Below are positions 17,665-25,693 of a stretch of 64,000 bases of DNA, piece by piece. Origin of the DNA: Hominifimenecus microfluidus (GTDB taxonomy: Bacteria; Bacillota; Clostridia; Lachnospirales; Lachnospiraceae); contig JAJEQR010000001.1 of assembly GCA_020687485.1 (NCBI GenBank), positions 1-64,000 of the forward strand, given 5' to 3'. The position numbers and the translations under genes are program-made. The notes beneath the pieces are model-generated. The model made no database searches and was not told the origin of the DNA. It was given only the letters and a program-made list of their open reading frames with translations. Numbering within the stretch: the first letter of the stretch is position 1; every line of letters begins with the position of its first letter.

Positions 17665-17708
17665 GCAATTTTCAGTGAGACAGCTTCCACAAACTGATAC
17701 ATAATAAT

Positions 17709-17758
17709 AGCCGATCTTCCGCAGGCCAACAGGCATACAAAAGATCGGCTCTTTCTTT
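17709..17758 (+). terminator. Terminator between the PHP phosphatase gene and ligA
   Basis: AGCCGATCTT (17709-17718) pairs with AAGATCGGCT (17741-17750), followed by CTTTCTTT. It serves the PHP gene and may also stop ligA transcription from the other strand. Confidence 0.8.
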
Positions 17759-19724
17759 ACTCTCCTAGCAGCCGGATCATCTCCTCCTCCGACAGGATCG
17801 GCACGCCAAGTTCTCTAGCCTTCCGGTTCTTGGAAGAGGACGAATTCACATCATTATTCACCAGGTAGCTGGTCTTTCCGGTGACGCTGCCCGTTACCTT
17901 TCCGCCCAGCGCTTCGATTCTCTCCTGAAGTTCCTTCCGGTTCTGGAAATGCTCCAGCGAGCCGGTGATCACGAAGATCTGCCCGTCCAGACGCTTCCCG
18001 CCTTCTGACAATTCCGGCTTCTCCACATGAAGCACTGCCAGCAGGTGATCCAGAAGCTCATTGTTCTTCGGATCAGCAAAATAGCTACAGATTCCCTCAG
18101 CAATGACGTCACCAACGCCATCCACCTCCGTCAACTCTTCTTTCGTGGCATGACGAAGCTTCTCGATATCATAATCAAAGGCTTTGCACAGCATCTTCGC
18201 ATTCGCCGGACCGATATTCGCGATACCAAGCGCATAGATCAGGCGGGGAAGCGTTGTATTTCTCGCTTTCTCAATGGCGGCAATCAGGTTGTCATACGAT
18301 TTCTGACCGAAACCGTCCATGGCAACGATCTCCTCTTGATGCTCCGACAGACGGAAAAGATCCGAAAAGTCATGCAGGAAACCTGCTCCGATAAATTTCT
18401 CCAGCGTCGCCTCGGAGAGGCCATCCATATTCATGGCGTCACGGCTGACAAAAAGAGCGAGGCTCTTGGTCCGCTTCGCCAGGCAGTCCGGATTAATACA
18501 GTACAGAGATTCCACATCGGTGGTCTTCCGGATTTCCGTCGGCCCGCCGCAGACCGGACATACAGCGGGACACGGCTCCGGGCCCGTGCGGCTCAGATTT
18601 TCATTGATCTGAGGAATAATCATGTTCGCTTTATAGACAGTAATGCGATCCCCGATCCCAAGCGCCAGCGATTTCAGAATACTCACATTATGCACGCTCG
18701 CGCGGCTCACCGTCGTTCCCTCTAGCTGTACCGGTTCGAAGATGGCGACCGGATTGATCAGGCCGGTGCGGGACGGGCTCCACTCGATCGCTGTCAGCTT
18801 CGTCTCCTTCAGCTCATCCGTCCATTTGAAGGCAATCGAATCTCTGGGGAACTTCGCCGTGCGCCCCAGGGACTGCCCGTAGGCAATGTCCTCCAGTGTC
18901 AGTACCAGACCATCGGAAGGAAGATCGTTCTCCGTCACCATACCGGCGAAGGTAATCACTGCGCTGGCTACCGTATCGCCGGTTACTTTCTCATAATATA
19001 CAACGTCGAAGCCCTGCTCCCGAAGCCATTCCATCTGCGCGGCGCGCGAATTGTGGAAATCCACGCCGTCCGCCTTTACCAGAGAGAATGCGTAGAAGCA
19101 GACGCTGCGATTCGCTGTCACTTCGTTGTTCAGCTGGCGCACCGATCCGCTGCATAAGTTTCTGGGGTTCTTATACTTCTCCTCCACATCCGCGAGTTCT
19201 TCATTGATCCGCTCGAAATCAGAATATCGGATCACCGCTTCGCCGCGCAGAATCAGTTCACCGGTATAAGAGATCGAGAGGGGAACGTTCTTAAACACTC
19301 TCGCGTTATTCGTCACAACCTCACCGATCTCGCCGTTACCTCTGGTAACCGCCTTGTAGAGCGTACCGTCGCGATAAGTCAGCACGATCGTCAGACCGTC
19401 CATCTTCCAGGAAAGAAGTCCTTCATGATCCCCCAGCCAGGCGGAAAGTTCCTCGATGTCCTTGGTCTTGTCCAGAGAAAGCATTGGAGACTCATGCGCT
19501 TCCTTCGGAAGTTCACTAAGAAGCTCATAGCCGACATGAATGGTTGGACTCTGTGACAGAACCACACCGGTCTCCTTCTCCAGGACCTGGAGTTCGTCAT
19601 ACAGGGCGTCATATTCCAGGTTCGACATGATTTCTCTGGCTTCCTGATAGTAAGCCTTTGACGCCTGATTGCAGAGATCTACTAGTTTCTTCATTCGTTC
19701 CATCTTGGTCTGTTCGATTTCCAT
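17757..19724 (-). CDS. ligA: NAD+-dependent DNA ligase
   Basis: A 655-residue LigA, which seals nicks in replication and repair using NAD+. The adenylation domain carries the active-site Lys in SWKMDGLTIVL (about 115) and the IAFKWTDE motif. The OB fold, the four-Cys zinc finger (CPVCGGPTE...YCINPDCLAKR, about 405-430), the helix-hairpin-helix region (GIANIGPANAKML) and a C-terminal BRCT domain (about 575-650, GQIFVITGSLEHF) follow. The start MEIEQTKMERM is chosen over an upstream frame that runs into rluF; GGGG lies about 6 nt before it. It is 11 bp downstream of rluF and so cotranscribed. Confidence 0.96.
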   Translation of the reverse strand: MEIEQTKMERMKKLVDLCNQASKAYYQEAREIMSNLEYDALYDELQVLEKETGVVLSQSPTIHVGYELLSELPKEAHESPMLSLDKTKDIEELSAWLGDHEGLLSWKMDGLTIVLTYRDGTLYKAVTRGNGEIGEVVTNNARVFKNVPLSISYTGELILRGEAVIRYSDFERINEELADVEEKYKNPRNLCSGSVRQLNNEVTANRSVCFYAFSLVKADGVDFHNSRAAQMEWLREQGFDVVYYEKVTGDTVASAVITFAGMVTENDLPSDGLVLTLEDIAYGQSLGRTAKFPRDSIAFKWTDELKETKLTAIEWSPSRTGLINPVAIFEPVQLEGTTVSRASVHNVSILKSLALGIGDRITVYKANMIIPQINENLSRTGPEPCPAVCPVCGGPTEIRKTTDVESLYCINPDCLAKRTKSLALFVSRDAMNMDGLSEATLEKFIGAGFLHDFSDLFRLSEHQEEIVAMDGFGQKSYDNLIAAIEKARNTTLPRLIYALGIANIGPANAKMLCKAFDYDIEKLRHATKEELTEVDGVGDVIAEGICSYFADPKNNELLDHLLAVLHVEKPELSEGGKRLDGQIFVITGSLEHFQNRKELQERIEALGGKVTGSVTGKTSYLVNNDVNSSSSKNRKARELGVPILSEEEMIRLLGE

Positions 19725-19735
19725 AATTGCCCCTA

Positions 19736-20434
19736 TTATAGAGAAGCCAGCAGCGCTTCCCGTTCCTTTCCCTTTACTTCCCGGTATTCTCCCGGCTGCA
19801 GATCTCCCAGTTCCACATTCATCACGCGGAGACGTTTCAGAAATGTTACCCGGCATCCCAGTGCTTCGCACATGCGGCGAATCTGGCGGTTCAATCCCTG
19901 TGTCAGAACAATCCGAAAGGTATCATGGCTGACTTTTTTTACCGTGCAGGGGCGTGTCACCGTATCGAGAATCGGCACTCCGCTTCGCATCGCATTCAAA
20001 AATTCCAGCGTCACAGGCTTATTGATTGTTACCAGATACTCTTTCTCATGATAATTGCTTCCGCGCAGAATCTTATCTGCAATCTCACCGTAATTTGTCA
20101 TAAGGATCAGGCCTTCGGATGCCTTGTCCAGGCGGCCGATCGGATAGACCCGCTTCGGGTAATTCACCAGATTCACGATATTATGCTCTCCTTTATGCTC
20201 CACGGTAGTGCATACAATGCCCTCTGGCTTGTACACAGCGAGAATCACCATCTCCTGCTGTGGCTGTACGGGTTCGCCGTTCACAAGGATCACATTCTCA
20301 TCTGTAACTTTCATTCCCATATCCGCAGGAACACCGTCCACAAGGACAGTGCCTCCCGCGATCAGGCGGTCGGCCTCTCTTCGCGAGCAAATGCCGGCAG
20401 CGCTTAAGTATTTATTCAGACGTATCGGTTCCAT
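19736..20434 (-). CDS. rluF: 23S rRNA pseudouridine synthase, RluF-like
   Basis: A 232-residue RsuA-family pseudouridine synthase. An S4 RNA-binding domain (about 3-60, IRLNKYLSAAGICSRREAD) is followed by the catalytic domain with the aspartate motif GRLDKASEGLILMTN (about 105). The HEKEYLVTI, GVPILDTVT and GLNRQIRRMCEALG stretches agree better with RluF (U2604 of 23S rRNA) than with RluB or RsuA. The open frame ends 11 bp before ligA. Assignment to the family is firm; the exact modified base is inferred. Confidence 0.92.
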   Translation of the reverse strand: MEPIRLNKYLSAAGICSRREADRLIAGGTVLVDGVPADMGMKVTDENVILVNGEPVQPQQEMVILAVYKPEGIVCTTVEHKGEHNIVNLVNYPKRVYPIGRLDKASEGLILMTNYGEIADKILRGSNYHEKEYLVTINKPVTLEFLNAMRSGVPILDTVTRPCTVKKVSHDTFRIVLTQGLNRQIRRMCEALGCRVTFLKRLRVMNVELGDLQPGEYREVKGKEREALLASL

Positions 20435-20592
20435 ATTATTTATGAACCTCTCTTTCTCTTGCTATTCTTTTTCTTCTCTGTTCTTTTTGTTTTTCTATTT
20501 CTTTTTTAGCCTCTGTTTTTGTTTCTTTTTTAGTTTCTTTGCAAAAAGTCTCTCTGCAAAGACTATCATTTCTTCTGCTTTTTTGCAAGGAC
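20435..20592. other. Pyrimidine-rich gap
   Basis: The top strand is almost entirely T/C-rich between rluF and the asnA terminator. No gene is seen; the rluF promoter must lie here but I cannot place it with confidence. Confidence 0.4.
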
Positions 20593-20625
20593 AAAAAAAC
20601 GACAGGCGCGGAAGCCTGCCGTTTC
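20593..20625 (-). terminator. Terminator of asnS-asnA
   Basis: AACGGCAGGC/GCCTGTCGTT stem followed by a T7 run on the minus strand, about 45 nt after the asnA stop codon. Confidence 0.85.
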
Positions 20626-20667
20626 TGTTCTATATTTTCTATCATTTTTGTCCGGGCTTTTATCGCT

Positions 20668-21678
20668 TTATAGCATTGGTACTCCGCGCTCTTCAGCATA
20701 AGCCAGTACATCCTCGGGCCAGATAGACGCCTGTACTTCCCCAATATGTGCCTTGCGCAGGAAGAACATACAGATTCTGGACTGACCGATACCGCCTCCG
20801 ATCGTATAGGGGAGTTCTCCATTCAAAAGAGCCTTCTGGAACGACAGCTCCGCGCGCTCCGGACAGTTGGCAATCTCCAGCTGACGGCGCAGCGCTTCCT
20901 CATCCACACGAATACCCATGGAGGAAAGCTCCAGCGCAATATCCAGTACTGGGTAGTAAACTACAATGTCGCCGTTCAGGCTCCAGTCGTCATAGTCCGG
21001 CGCACGACCATCATGCGGCTCGCCGGAAATCAGCGCGCCGCCGATCTGAGAGATGAATACCGCGCCGAACTTGCGTGCGGCCTTATTCTCCCGCTCTTTC
21101 GGCGTGCAGTCCGGATACCAGTTTTCCAGCTCCTGCGAGGAGATAAAGGTGATCTCCTCCGGAAGGAAGCACTCCACATAGCTGTAACGGTTCGCAATGT
21201 ACTTCTCCGTCACACGAAGCGCTTCATATACGGACTTCACTGCATCGCGAAGGGTTGGCATTGTGCGCTCTTCCTTCGTGATGATCTTCTCCCAATCCCA
21301 CTGATCTACAAAGATCGAATGAATATTGTCTGTCTCCTCATCCCGGCGGATCGCGTTCATATCGGTATAAAGACCTTCGCCGTGGTCAAAGCCGTAACGC
21401 TTCAGCGCCAGTCTCTTCCACTTGGCCAGGGAATGTACGATCTCCATAGGAGCGTCGTTCAGTTCCTTCACACCGAAAGATACCGGGCGCTCCACGCCGT
21501 TCAGATTATCATTCAGTCCGGATTCCGGACGGACGAACAGAGGCGCGGACACACGGTGCAGGTTCAGCTCCGTCGCCAACTGACGCTCGAAGAAATCCTT
21601 GACGCGCTTGATCGCGATCTCCGTCTGCTTAATATCGAGAAGCGGTCTGTAATTCTCAGGAATATAAATCTTACCCAC
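20668..21678 (-). CDS. asnA: Aspartate-ammonia ligase (asparagine synthetase A)
   Basis: A 336-residue AsnA, which makes asparagine from aspartate, ammonia and ATP through an aminoacyl-tRNA-synthetase-like fold. Motifs include APLFVRPESGLNDNLNG, the ERPVSFG segment, VDQWDWEKII, and the C-terminal class II motif IGGGIGQSRICMFFLRKAHIGEVQAS. The length is normal. It lies 11 bp downstream of asnS, so asparagine supply and its charging to tRNA are encoded in one transcript. No T-box leader is found before the pair. Confidence 0.96.
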   Translation of the reverse strand: MGKIYIPENYRPLLDIKQTEIAIKRVKDFFERQLATELNLHRVSAPLFVRPESGLNDNLNGVERPVSFGVKELNDAPMEIVHSLAKWKRLALKRYGFDHGEGLYTDMNAIRRDEETDNIHSIFVDQWDWEKIITKEERTMPTLRDAVKSVYEALRVTEKYIANRYSYVECFLPEEITFISSQELENWYPDCTPKERENKAARKFGAVFISQIGGALISGEPHDGRAPDYDDWSLNGDIVVYYPVLDIALELSSMGIRVDEEALRRQLEIANCPERAELSFQKALLNGELPYTIGGGIGQSRICMFFLRKAHIGEVQASIWPEDVLAYAEERGVPML

Positions 21679-21689
21679 GTTCTTCCTCC

Positions 21690-23081
21690 TTACAGATCGC
21701 AGTTCTTAACCGTACGGGGGAAAGGAATTACGTCGCGGATGTTGCCCATGCCGGTCAGATACATTACACACCTCTCAAAACCAAGGCCGTAACCGGAATG
21801 GCGGGCACTGCCGTACTTGCGCAGATCCAGATAGAACTCATAATCCTCCGGATTCAGGTTCAACTCCTTCATTCTGCAAAGAAGCTTGTCGTAATCGTCC
21901 TCACGCTGACTTCCGCCAATGATCTCGCCGATACCGGGAACCAAGCAGTCCATCGCAGCTACCGTCTTGCCGTCCGGATTCAGCTTCATATAGAAAGCCT
22001 TGATCTCCTTCGGGTAATCCGTAACGAATACCGGGCGACCGAACTCCTTCTCCGTCAGGTAACGCTCATGCTCCGTCTGCAGATCGCAGCCCCAGGATAC
22101 CTTATATTCAAACTCATCGTTGTGCTTCTCCAGAATCTTGATTGCATCCGTGTAGGTCACATGACCGAAATCAGAACTCACTACATGGTTCAGGCGATCC
22201 AGAAGTCCCTTGTCCACGAACTGATTGAAGAACGCCATCTCCTCCGGCGCGTTCTCCAGCACATAACGGATCACATACTTCAGCATGCTCTCCGCCAGAA
22301 TCATGTTGTCATCCAGATCCGCGAACGCCATCTCCGGCTCGATCATCCAGAACTCTGCCGCATGGCGGGTCGTGTTGGAATTCTCCGCGCGGAACGTAGG
22401 ACCGAAGGTGTAAATGTTCTTGAATGCCATGGCATAGGTCTCGCCGTTCAGCTGTCCGCTTACCGTCAGATTCGTAGGCTTTGCGAAGAAATCCTGCCTA
22501 TAGTCAATGCTTCCATCCTCGTTCTTCGGAAGGTTGTTCAGATCCATGGTCGTAACCTGGAACATCTCGCCGGCGCCTTCACAGTCGCTTCCGGTGATCA
22601 GAGGAGTGTGTACATATACAAAGTCTCTCTCTTGGAAAAACTTGTGAATGGCATAGGCGATCATAGAACGCACACGGAAAACCGCCTGAAACGTATTCGT
22701 TCTTGGACGCAGATGCGTCATCGTGCGGAGATACTCCAGCGTATGGCGCTTCTTCTGCAGCGGGTAATCCGGAGTGGAGGCCCCCTCTACCTCGATCGCG
22801 GTTGCCTGAATCTCAAACGGCTGCTTCGCCTGCGGAGTCGGAGTAACTACGCCGGTTACTACCAGCGCGGAACCTACGTTCAGCTTGGAAATATCTGCGA
22901 AATTGACCAGTGCGTCGGAATATACGACCTGCAGAGGCTCAAAAAATGTACCGTCATTTACCACCAGGAAACCGAATGTCTTAGAGTCTCTCTTACTCCG
23001 CAGCCATCCGCCGATGGTTACTTCTTTGCCTTCATATTCCGAAAGATTCCGGAACAGAGACTTGATGCTAACTAACTGCAT
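21690..23081 (-). CDS. asnS: Asparaginyl-tRNA synthetase
   Basis: A 463-residue class II synthetase. The N-terminal OB-fold anticodon domain (about 15-105, [20 protein letters not shown]) precedes the catalytic core with motif 2 around [24 protein letters not shown] and motif 3 [16 protein letters not shown] near the end. The RHAAEF and EMAF sequences place it with AsnRS rather than AspRS. It is the first gene of the asnS-asnA operon, with a TTGCAA-17-TATTAT promoter about 50 bp upstream. Confidence 0.97.
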   Translation of the reverse strand: MQLVSIKSLFRNLSEYEGKEVTIGGWLRSKRDSKTFGFLVVNDGTFFEPLQVVYSDALVNFADISKLNVGSALVVTGVVTPTPQAKQPFEIQATAIEVEGASTPDYPLQKKRHTLEYLRTMTHLRPRTNTFQAVFRVRSMIAYAIHKFFQERDFVYVHTPLITGSDCEGAGEMFQVTTMDLNNLPKNEDGSIDYRQDFFAKPTNLTVSGQLNGETYAMAFKNIYTFGPTFRAENSNTTRHAAEFWMIEPEMAFADLDDNMILAESMLKYVIRYVLENAPEEMAFFNQFVDKGLLDRLNHVVSSDFGHVTYTDAIKILEKHNDEFEYKVSWGCDLQTEHERYLTEKEFGRPVFVTDYPKEIKAFYMKLNPDGKTVAAMDCLVPGIGEIIGGSQREDDYDKLLCRMKELNLNPEDYEFYLDLRKYGSARHSGYGLGFERCVMYLTGMGNIRDVIPFPRTVKNCDL

Positions 23082-23131
23082 GTTTCTTCTCCCTCGAATT
23101 TAACATATTGGGCAAAAGCCCTTTGGGTTTA

Positions 23132-23160
23132 ATAATAACATAGGATATTTGTTATTGCAA
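23132..23160 (-). promoter_or_regulatory. Promoter of asnS-asnA
   Basis: TTGCAA (23160-23155), 17 bp, TATTAT (23137-23132) on the minus strand. The short leader holds a small GGGC/GCCC hairpin but no T-box consensus. Confidence 0.7.
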
Positions 23161-23382
23161 GCAGATGTGCACGGATAATCTCGGAAGCCAGCAATCAGAT
23201 CGTCCCCCCGATATCAGGAAGCAGGCTCTTATCGCTGTTTGCGGCTGCGCCAGCGTTCTCTTTATTGTAAAAAAAATTCATTGTATGAAATTATTCCTGC
23301 GTTTTATTTTGGATTCTCTTATTCTTTGAAATTTTTCTTGTTAATTTTTAAGCGTTTTTGTTATTTTTTTGTCGTTCCCCTA
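23161..23382. other. Gene-free divergent promoter region
   Basis: This stretch between the asnS and alcohol dehydrogenase promoters contains no supported gene. It is GC-balanced near asnS and becomes very T-rich towards the dehydrogenase promoter. Confidence 0.5.
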
Positions 23383-23411
23383 TTGACATTTCTGTTTTCG
23401 AGAGCTATACT
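23383..23411 (+). promoter_or_regulatory. Strong sigma-A promoter of the alcohol dehydrogenase gene
   Basis: TTGACA (23383-23388), 17 bp, TATACT (23406-23411). A T-rich tract lies just upstream of the -35, a usual mark of strong promoters. Confidence 0.9.
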
Positions 23412-23499
23412 CATGCCAATAAGAGAGTTCAATCATTTTCCACCGACCTGACAAGTTCCCTGGATCATGAATTACTTTTTGTATAAGGAGGATACTAAG

Positions 23500-24717
23500 A
23501 TGGCACGTTTTACATTACCCCGTGACGTATATCACGGCGAGAACGCAATTGAGGCGCTGAAGACATTCACCGGCAAGAAGGCCATGGTACTGACCGGCGG
23601 CGGCTCCATGAAGCGCTTTGGCTTCCTGGACAAGATCGTAGGCTACCTGAAGGAAGCCGGCATGGAGGTAGAGACTTTTGAAGGCATCGAACCCGACCCT
23701 TCCGTAGAGACCGTCATGCGCGGTGCTGAGGCTATGATGAAATTCGAGCCCGACTGGATCGTTGCTGTCGGCGGCGGCTCTCCCATCGACGCGGCCAAGG
23801 CAATGTGGGTAAAGTATGAGTATCCCGAAATCACCTTCGAGGAGATGTGCAAGGTATTCGGCATGCCCACCCTGCGCCGTAAAGCACATTTCTGTGCCAT
23901 CTCTTCCACTTCCGGTACCGCTACCGAAGTAACCGCTTTCTCTGTTATCACTGACTACAGCAAGGGTATCAAGTATCCGCTGGCTGACTTTGAGATCACT
24001 CCCGATGTTGCTATCGTAGATCCCGCTCTGGCTGAGACCATGCCTCAGAAGCTAGTTGCTCATACCGGTATGGATGCCATGACTCACGCAATTGAGGCTT
24101 ATGTTTCCACCGCGAACTGCGACTACACTGATCCGCTGGCACTGCATGCCATTACCATGATCCAGCGTGACCTGATCGGCTCCTACAACGGCGATATGAA
24201 TAAGCGTGCCAACATGCATAACGCACAGTGTCTTGCCGGTATGGCATTCTCCAACGCTCTGCTTGGCATCGTTCATTCCATGGCTCACAAGACCGGCGCT
24301 GTTTTCGCTGATTTCGGTGCTCATATCATTCACGGCGCTGCTAATGCAATGTATCTTCCGAAGGTTATCGCCTTCAACGCAAAGGACGAGACCGCGAAGA
24401 AGCGCTACGGCGTAATCGCTGATTTCATGAAGCTCGGCGGCAAGGATGATGATGAGAAGGTAGCTCTTCTGATCGCTCACCTGCGCAAGATGAACGACGA
24501 GCTGAATATTCCTCACTGCATCGCTCACTACGGTGCTGACAGCTATCCCTGTGAGAAGGGCTTTGTTCCGGAGGAAGTATTCCTGGAGAGACTGCCCGAA
24601 ATTGCAAAGAACGCAATCGCAGATGCCTGCACCGGCTCCAATCCTCGTATTCCTACCCAGGAAGAGATGGAGAAACTGCTGAAGTGCTGCTACTACGATA
24701 CCGAAGTAGATTTCTAA
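23500..24717 (+). CDS. Iron-containing alcohol dehydrogenase
   Basis: A 405-residue group III (Fe-dependent) dehydrogenase that reduces aldehydes to alcohols with NAD(P)H, probably in fermentative redox balance. The Rossmann part shows AVGGGSPIDAAKAMWV (about 90-105) and the SSTSGTATEVTAFSV loop. Metal ligands lie in GMDAMTHAIEAY, IVHSMAHKTGAVF and the later AHIIHGAANAM. The start MARFTLP is chosen over an upstream ATG because AAGGAGG lies 8 nt before it. Codon choice is strongly biased and the promoter is near consensus, which together suggest high expression. It has its own promoter and terminator. Confidence 0.94.
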   Translation: MARFTLPRDVYHGENAIEALKTFTGKKAMVLTGGGSMKRFGFLDKIVGYLKEAGMEVETFEGIEPDPSVETVMRGAEAMMKFEPDWIVAVGGGSPIDAAKAMWVKYEYPEITFEEMCKVFGMPTLRRKAHFCAISSTSGTATEVTAFSVITDYSKGIKYPLADFEITPDVAIVDPALAETMPQKLVAHTGMDAMTHAIEAYVSTANCDYTDPLALHAITMIQRDLIGSYNGDMNKRANMHNAQCLAGMAFSNALLGIVHSMAHKTGAVFADFGAHIIHGAANAMYLPKVIAFNAKDETAKKRYGVIADFMKLGGKDDDEKVALLIAHLRKMNDELNIPHCIAHYGADSYPCEKGFVPEEVFLERLPEIAKNAIADACTGSNPRIPTQEEMEKLLKCCYYDTEVDF

Positions 24718-24792
24718 CTGCCTGCTATCATCTTCTGGCCGTCGGATCCGCTTCTTGTGGTTCCGGCGGCCAACTCCTAAAGTGATAATAAT

Positions 24793-24839
24793 AAAGCCCC
24801 TGATTTCTTTTCATTTGCAGAGAAGAAACCGGGGGCTTT
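24793..24839. terminator. Terminator between alcohol dehydrogenase and hemolysin III
   Basis: AAAGCCCC...GGGGGCTTT stem with additional TTTCTT/AAGAAA pairing. It lies between convergent genes and has short T- or A-runs on both sides, so it may work in both directions. Confidence 0.75.
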
Positions 24840-24881
24840 CCGATATCTGGTGTCACGTTTTCCCGGAAAAATTCGAGAACA

Positions 24882-25544
24882 TCACAGGACAAAGGAATAC
24901 ATTACGATAAAGTGACAGATGCTTCCGCCCATAACAAAGAGATGAAAAATCTCATGGCTTCCGAAATAACGATGCTTTCCGTTAAATACCGGAAGCTTCA
25001 GTGCGTAGATCACACCTCCAGCTGTATAAATAATTCCGCCGATCAGCAGCCAGAAAAATCCGGCACGCGAAAGACGGTTCAGAATCTGCGTAAACGCCAG
25101 AACGCAGGTCCATCCCATGCCAATATAAAGCACAGAGGAAACCCACTTCGGGCAATACACCCAGAACGCCTTGATCAGGATTCCGGCCAGTGCAATCGAC
25201 CACACAATCGCAAGCAACATCACGCCGGTACGCCCGCCCAATACCAGGAGACAGATCGGTGTATAGCTTCCCGCGATCAGCACACTGATCATCATATGGT
25301 CAATCTTCTTCAGGATGGTATTCACTTTCGGCGATCGGTTAAAGGTATGGTAGGTGGTACTGGCCGCATACAGCAGAATCAGACTGGCCGCATATACGAG
25401 GATAGAACCCAGGCACACCGGATTCTGCTCTCTTGCCGCCTTGAGCAGCAGCGGAACCGCGGCGAAAATCGCCATCAGCATTCCAATAAAATGAGTAATC
25501 GCGCTTCCAGGGTCTTTTACATGTTCTTCAATTATTCTCGGCAT
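24882..25544 (-). CDS. Hemolysin III family (PAQR) membrane protein
   Basis: A 220-residue protein with seven hydrophobic segments of the YqfA/hemolysin III branch of the PAQR family. The family signatures are DPGSAITHFIGM near the N-terminus (conserved His), STTYHTFNR with SPKVNTILKKIDH around residues 60-80, and SHEIFHLFVMGGSICHF near the C-terminus, which holds zinc-ligand histidines. GGAGG lies 9 nt before the ATG. It has its own promoter with a perfect 8+1+8 palindrome just after the start site, so repressor control is likely. Actual haemolytic activity is not implied. Confidence 0.92.
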   Translation of the reverse strand: MPRIIEEHVKDPGSAITHFIGMLMAIFAAVPLLLKAAREQNPVCLGSILVYAASLILLYAASTTYHTFNRSPKVNTILKKIDHMMISVLIAGSYTPICLLVLGGRTGVMLLAIVWSIALAGILIKAFWVYCPKWVSSVLYIGMGWTCVLAFTQILNRLSRAGFFWLLIGGIIYTAGGVIYALKLPVFNGKHRYFGSHEIFHLFVMGGSICHFIVMYSFVL

Positions 25545-25631
25545 AATATAATTCCTCCAAACACATTTATTAACAAAGCAGCTGATATTTATATTTCTTT
25601 ATTTCATATCTGCTTCTCACAACCTTTTTAT

Positions 25632-25648
25632 GTAGTTATGATAACTAC
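25632..25648. promoter_or_regulatory. Operator-like palindrome in the hemolysin III leader
   Basis: GTAGTTAT-G-ATAACTAC is a perfect 17-bp inverted repeat centred about 20 bp downstream of the predicted start site. Such a position suits a repressor block. No regulator gene is adjacent. Confidence 0.6.
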
Positions 25649-25665
25649 GTTATGTGTTTGTGTAT

Positions 25666-25693
25666 ATTATATCTCCTGTTTTTAAAAAATCAA
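25666..25693 (-). promoter_or_regulatory. Promoter of the hemolysin III gene
   Basis: TTGATT (25693-25688), 16 bp, TATAAT (25671-25666) on the minus strand. The -35 overlaps the stop codon of the upstream NTPase gene. Confidence 0.7.

Noticed and set aside
20436..20822. Minus-strand 128-codon frame between asnA and rluF
   Set aside because: It starts inside asnA in another frame and runs through the asnA terminator and a purine-rich tract; composition is low-complexity Lys/Glu.
23082..23270. T-box leader before asnS-asnA
   Set aside because: An amino-acid-responsive T-box would be reasonable here, but the conserved AGGGTGG-type sequence and specifier stem are absent and the leader after the promoter is only about 50 nt.
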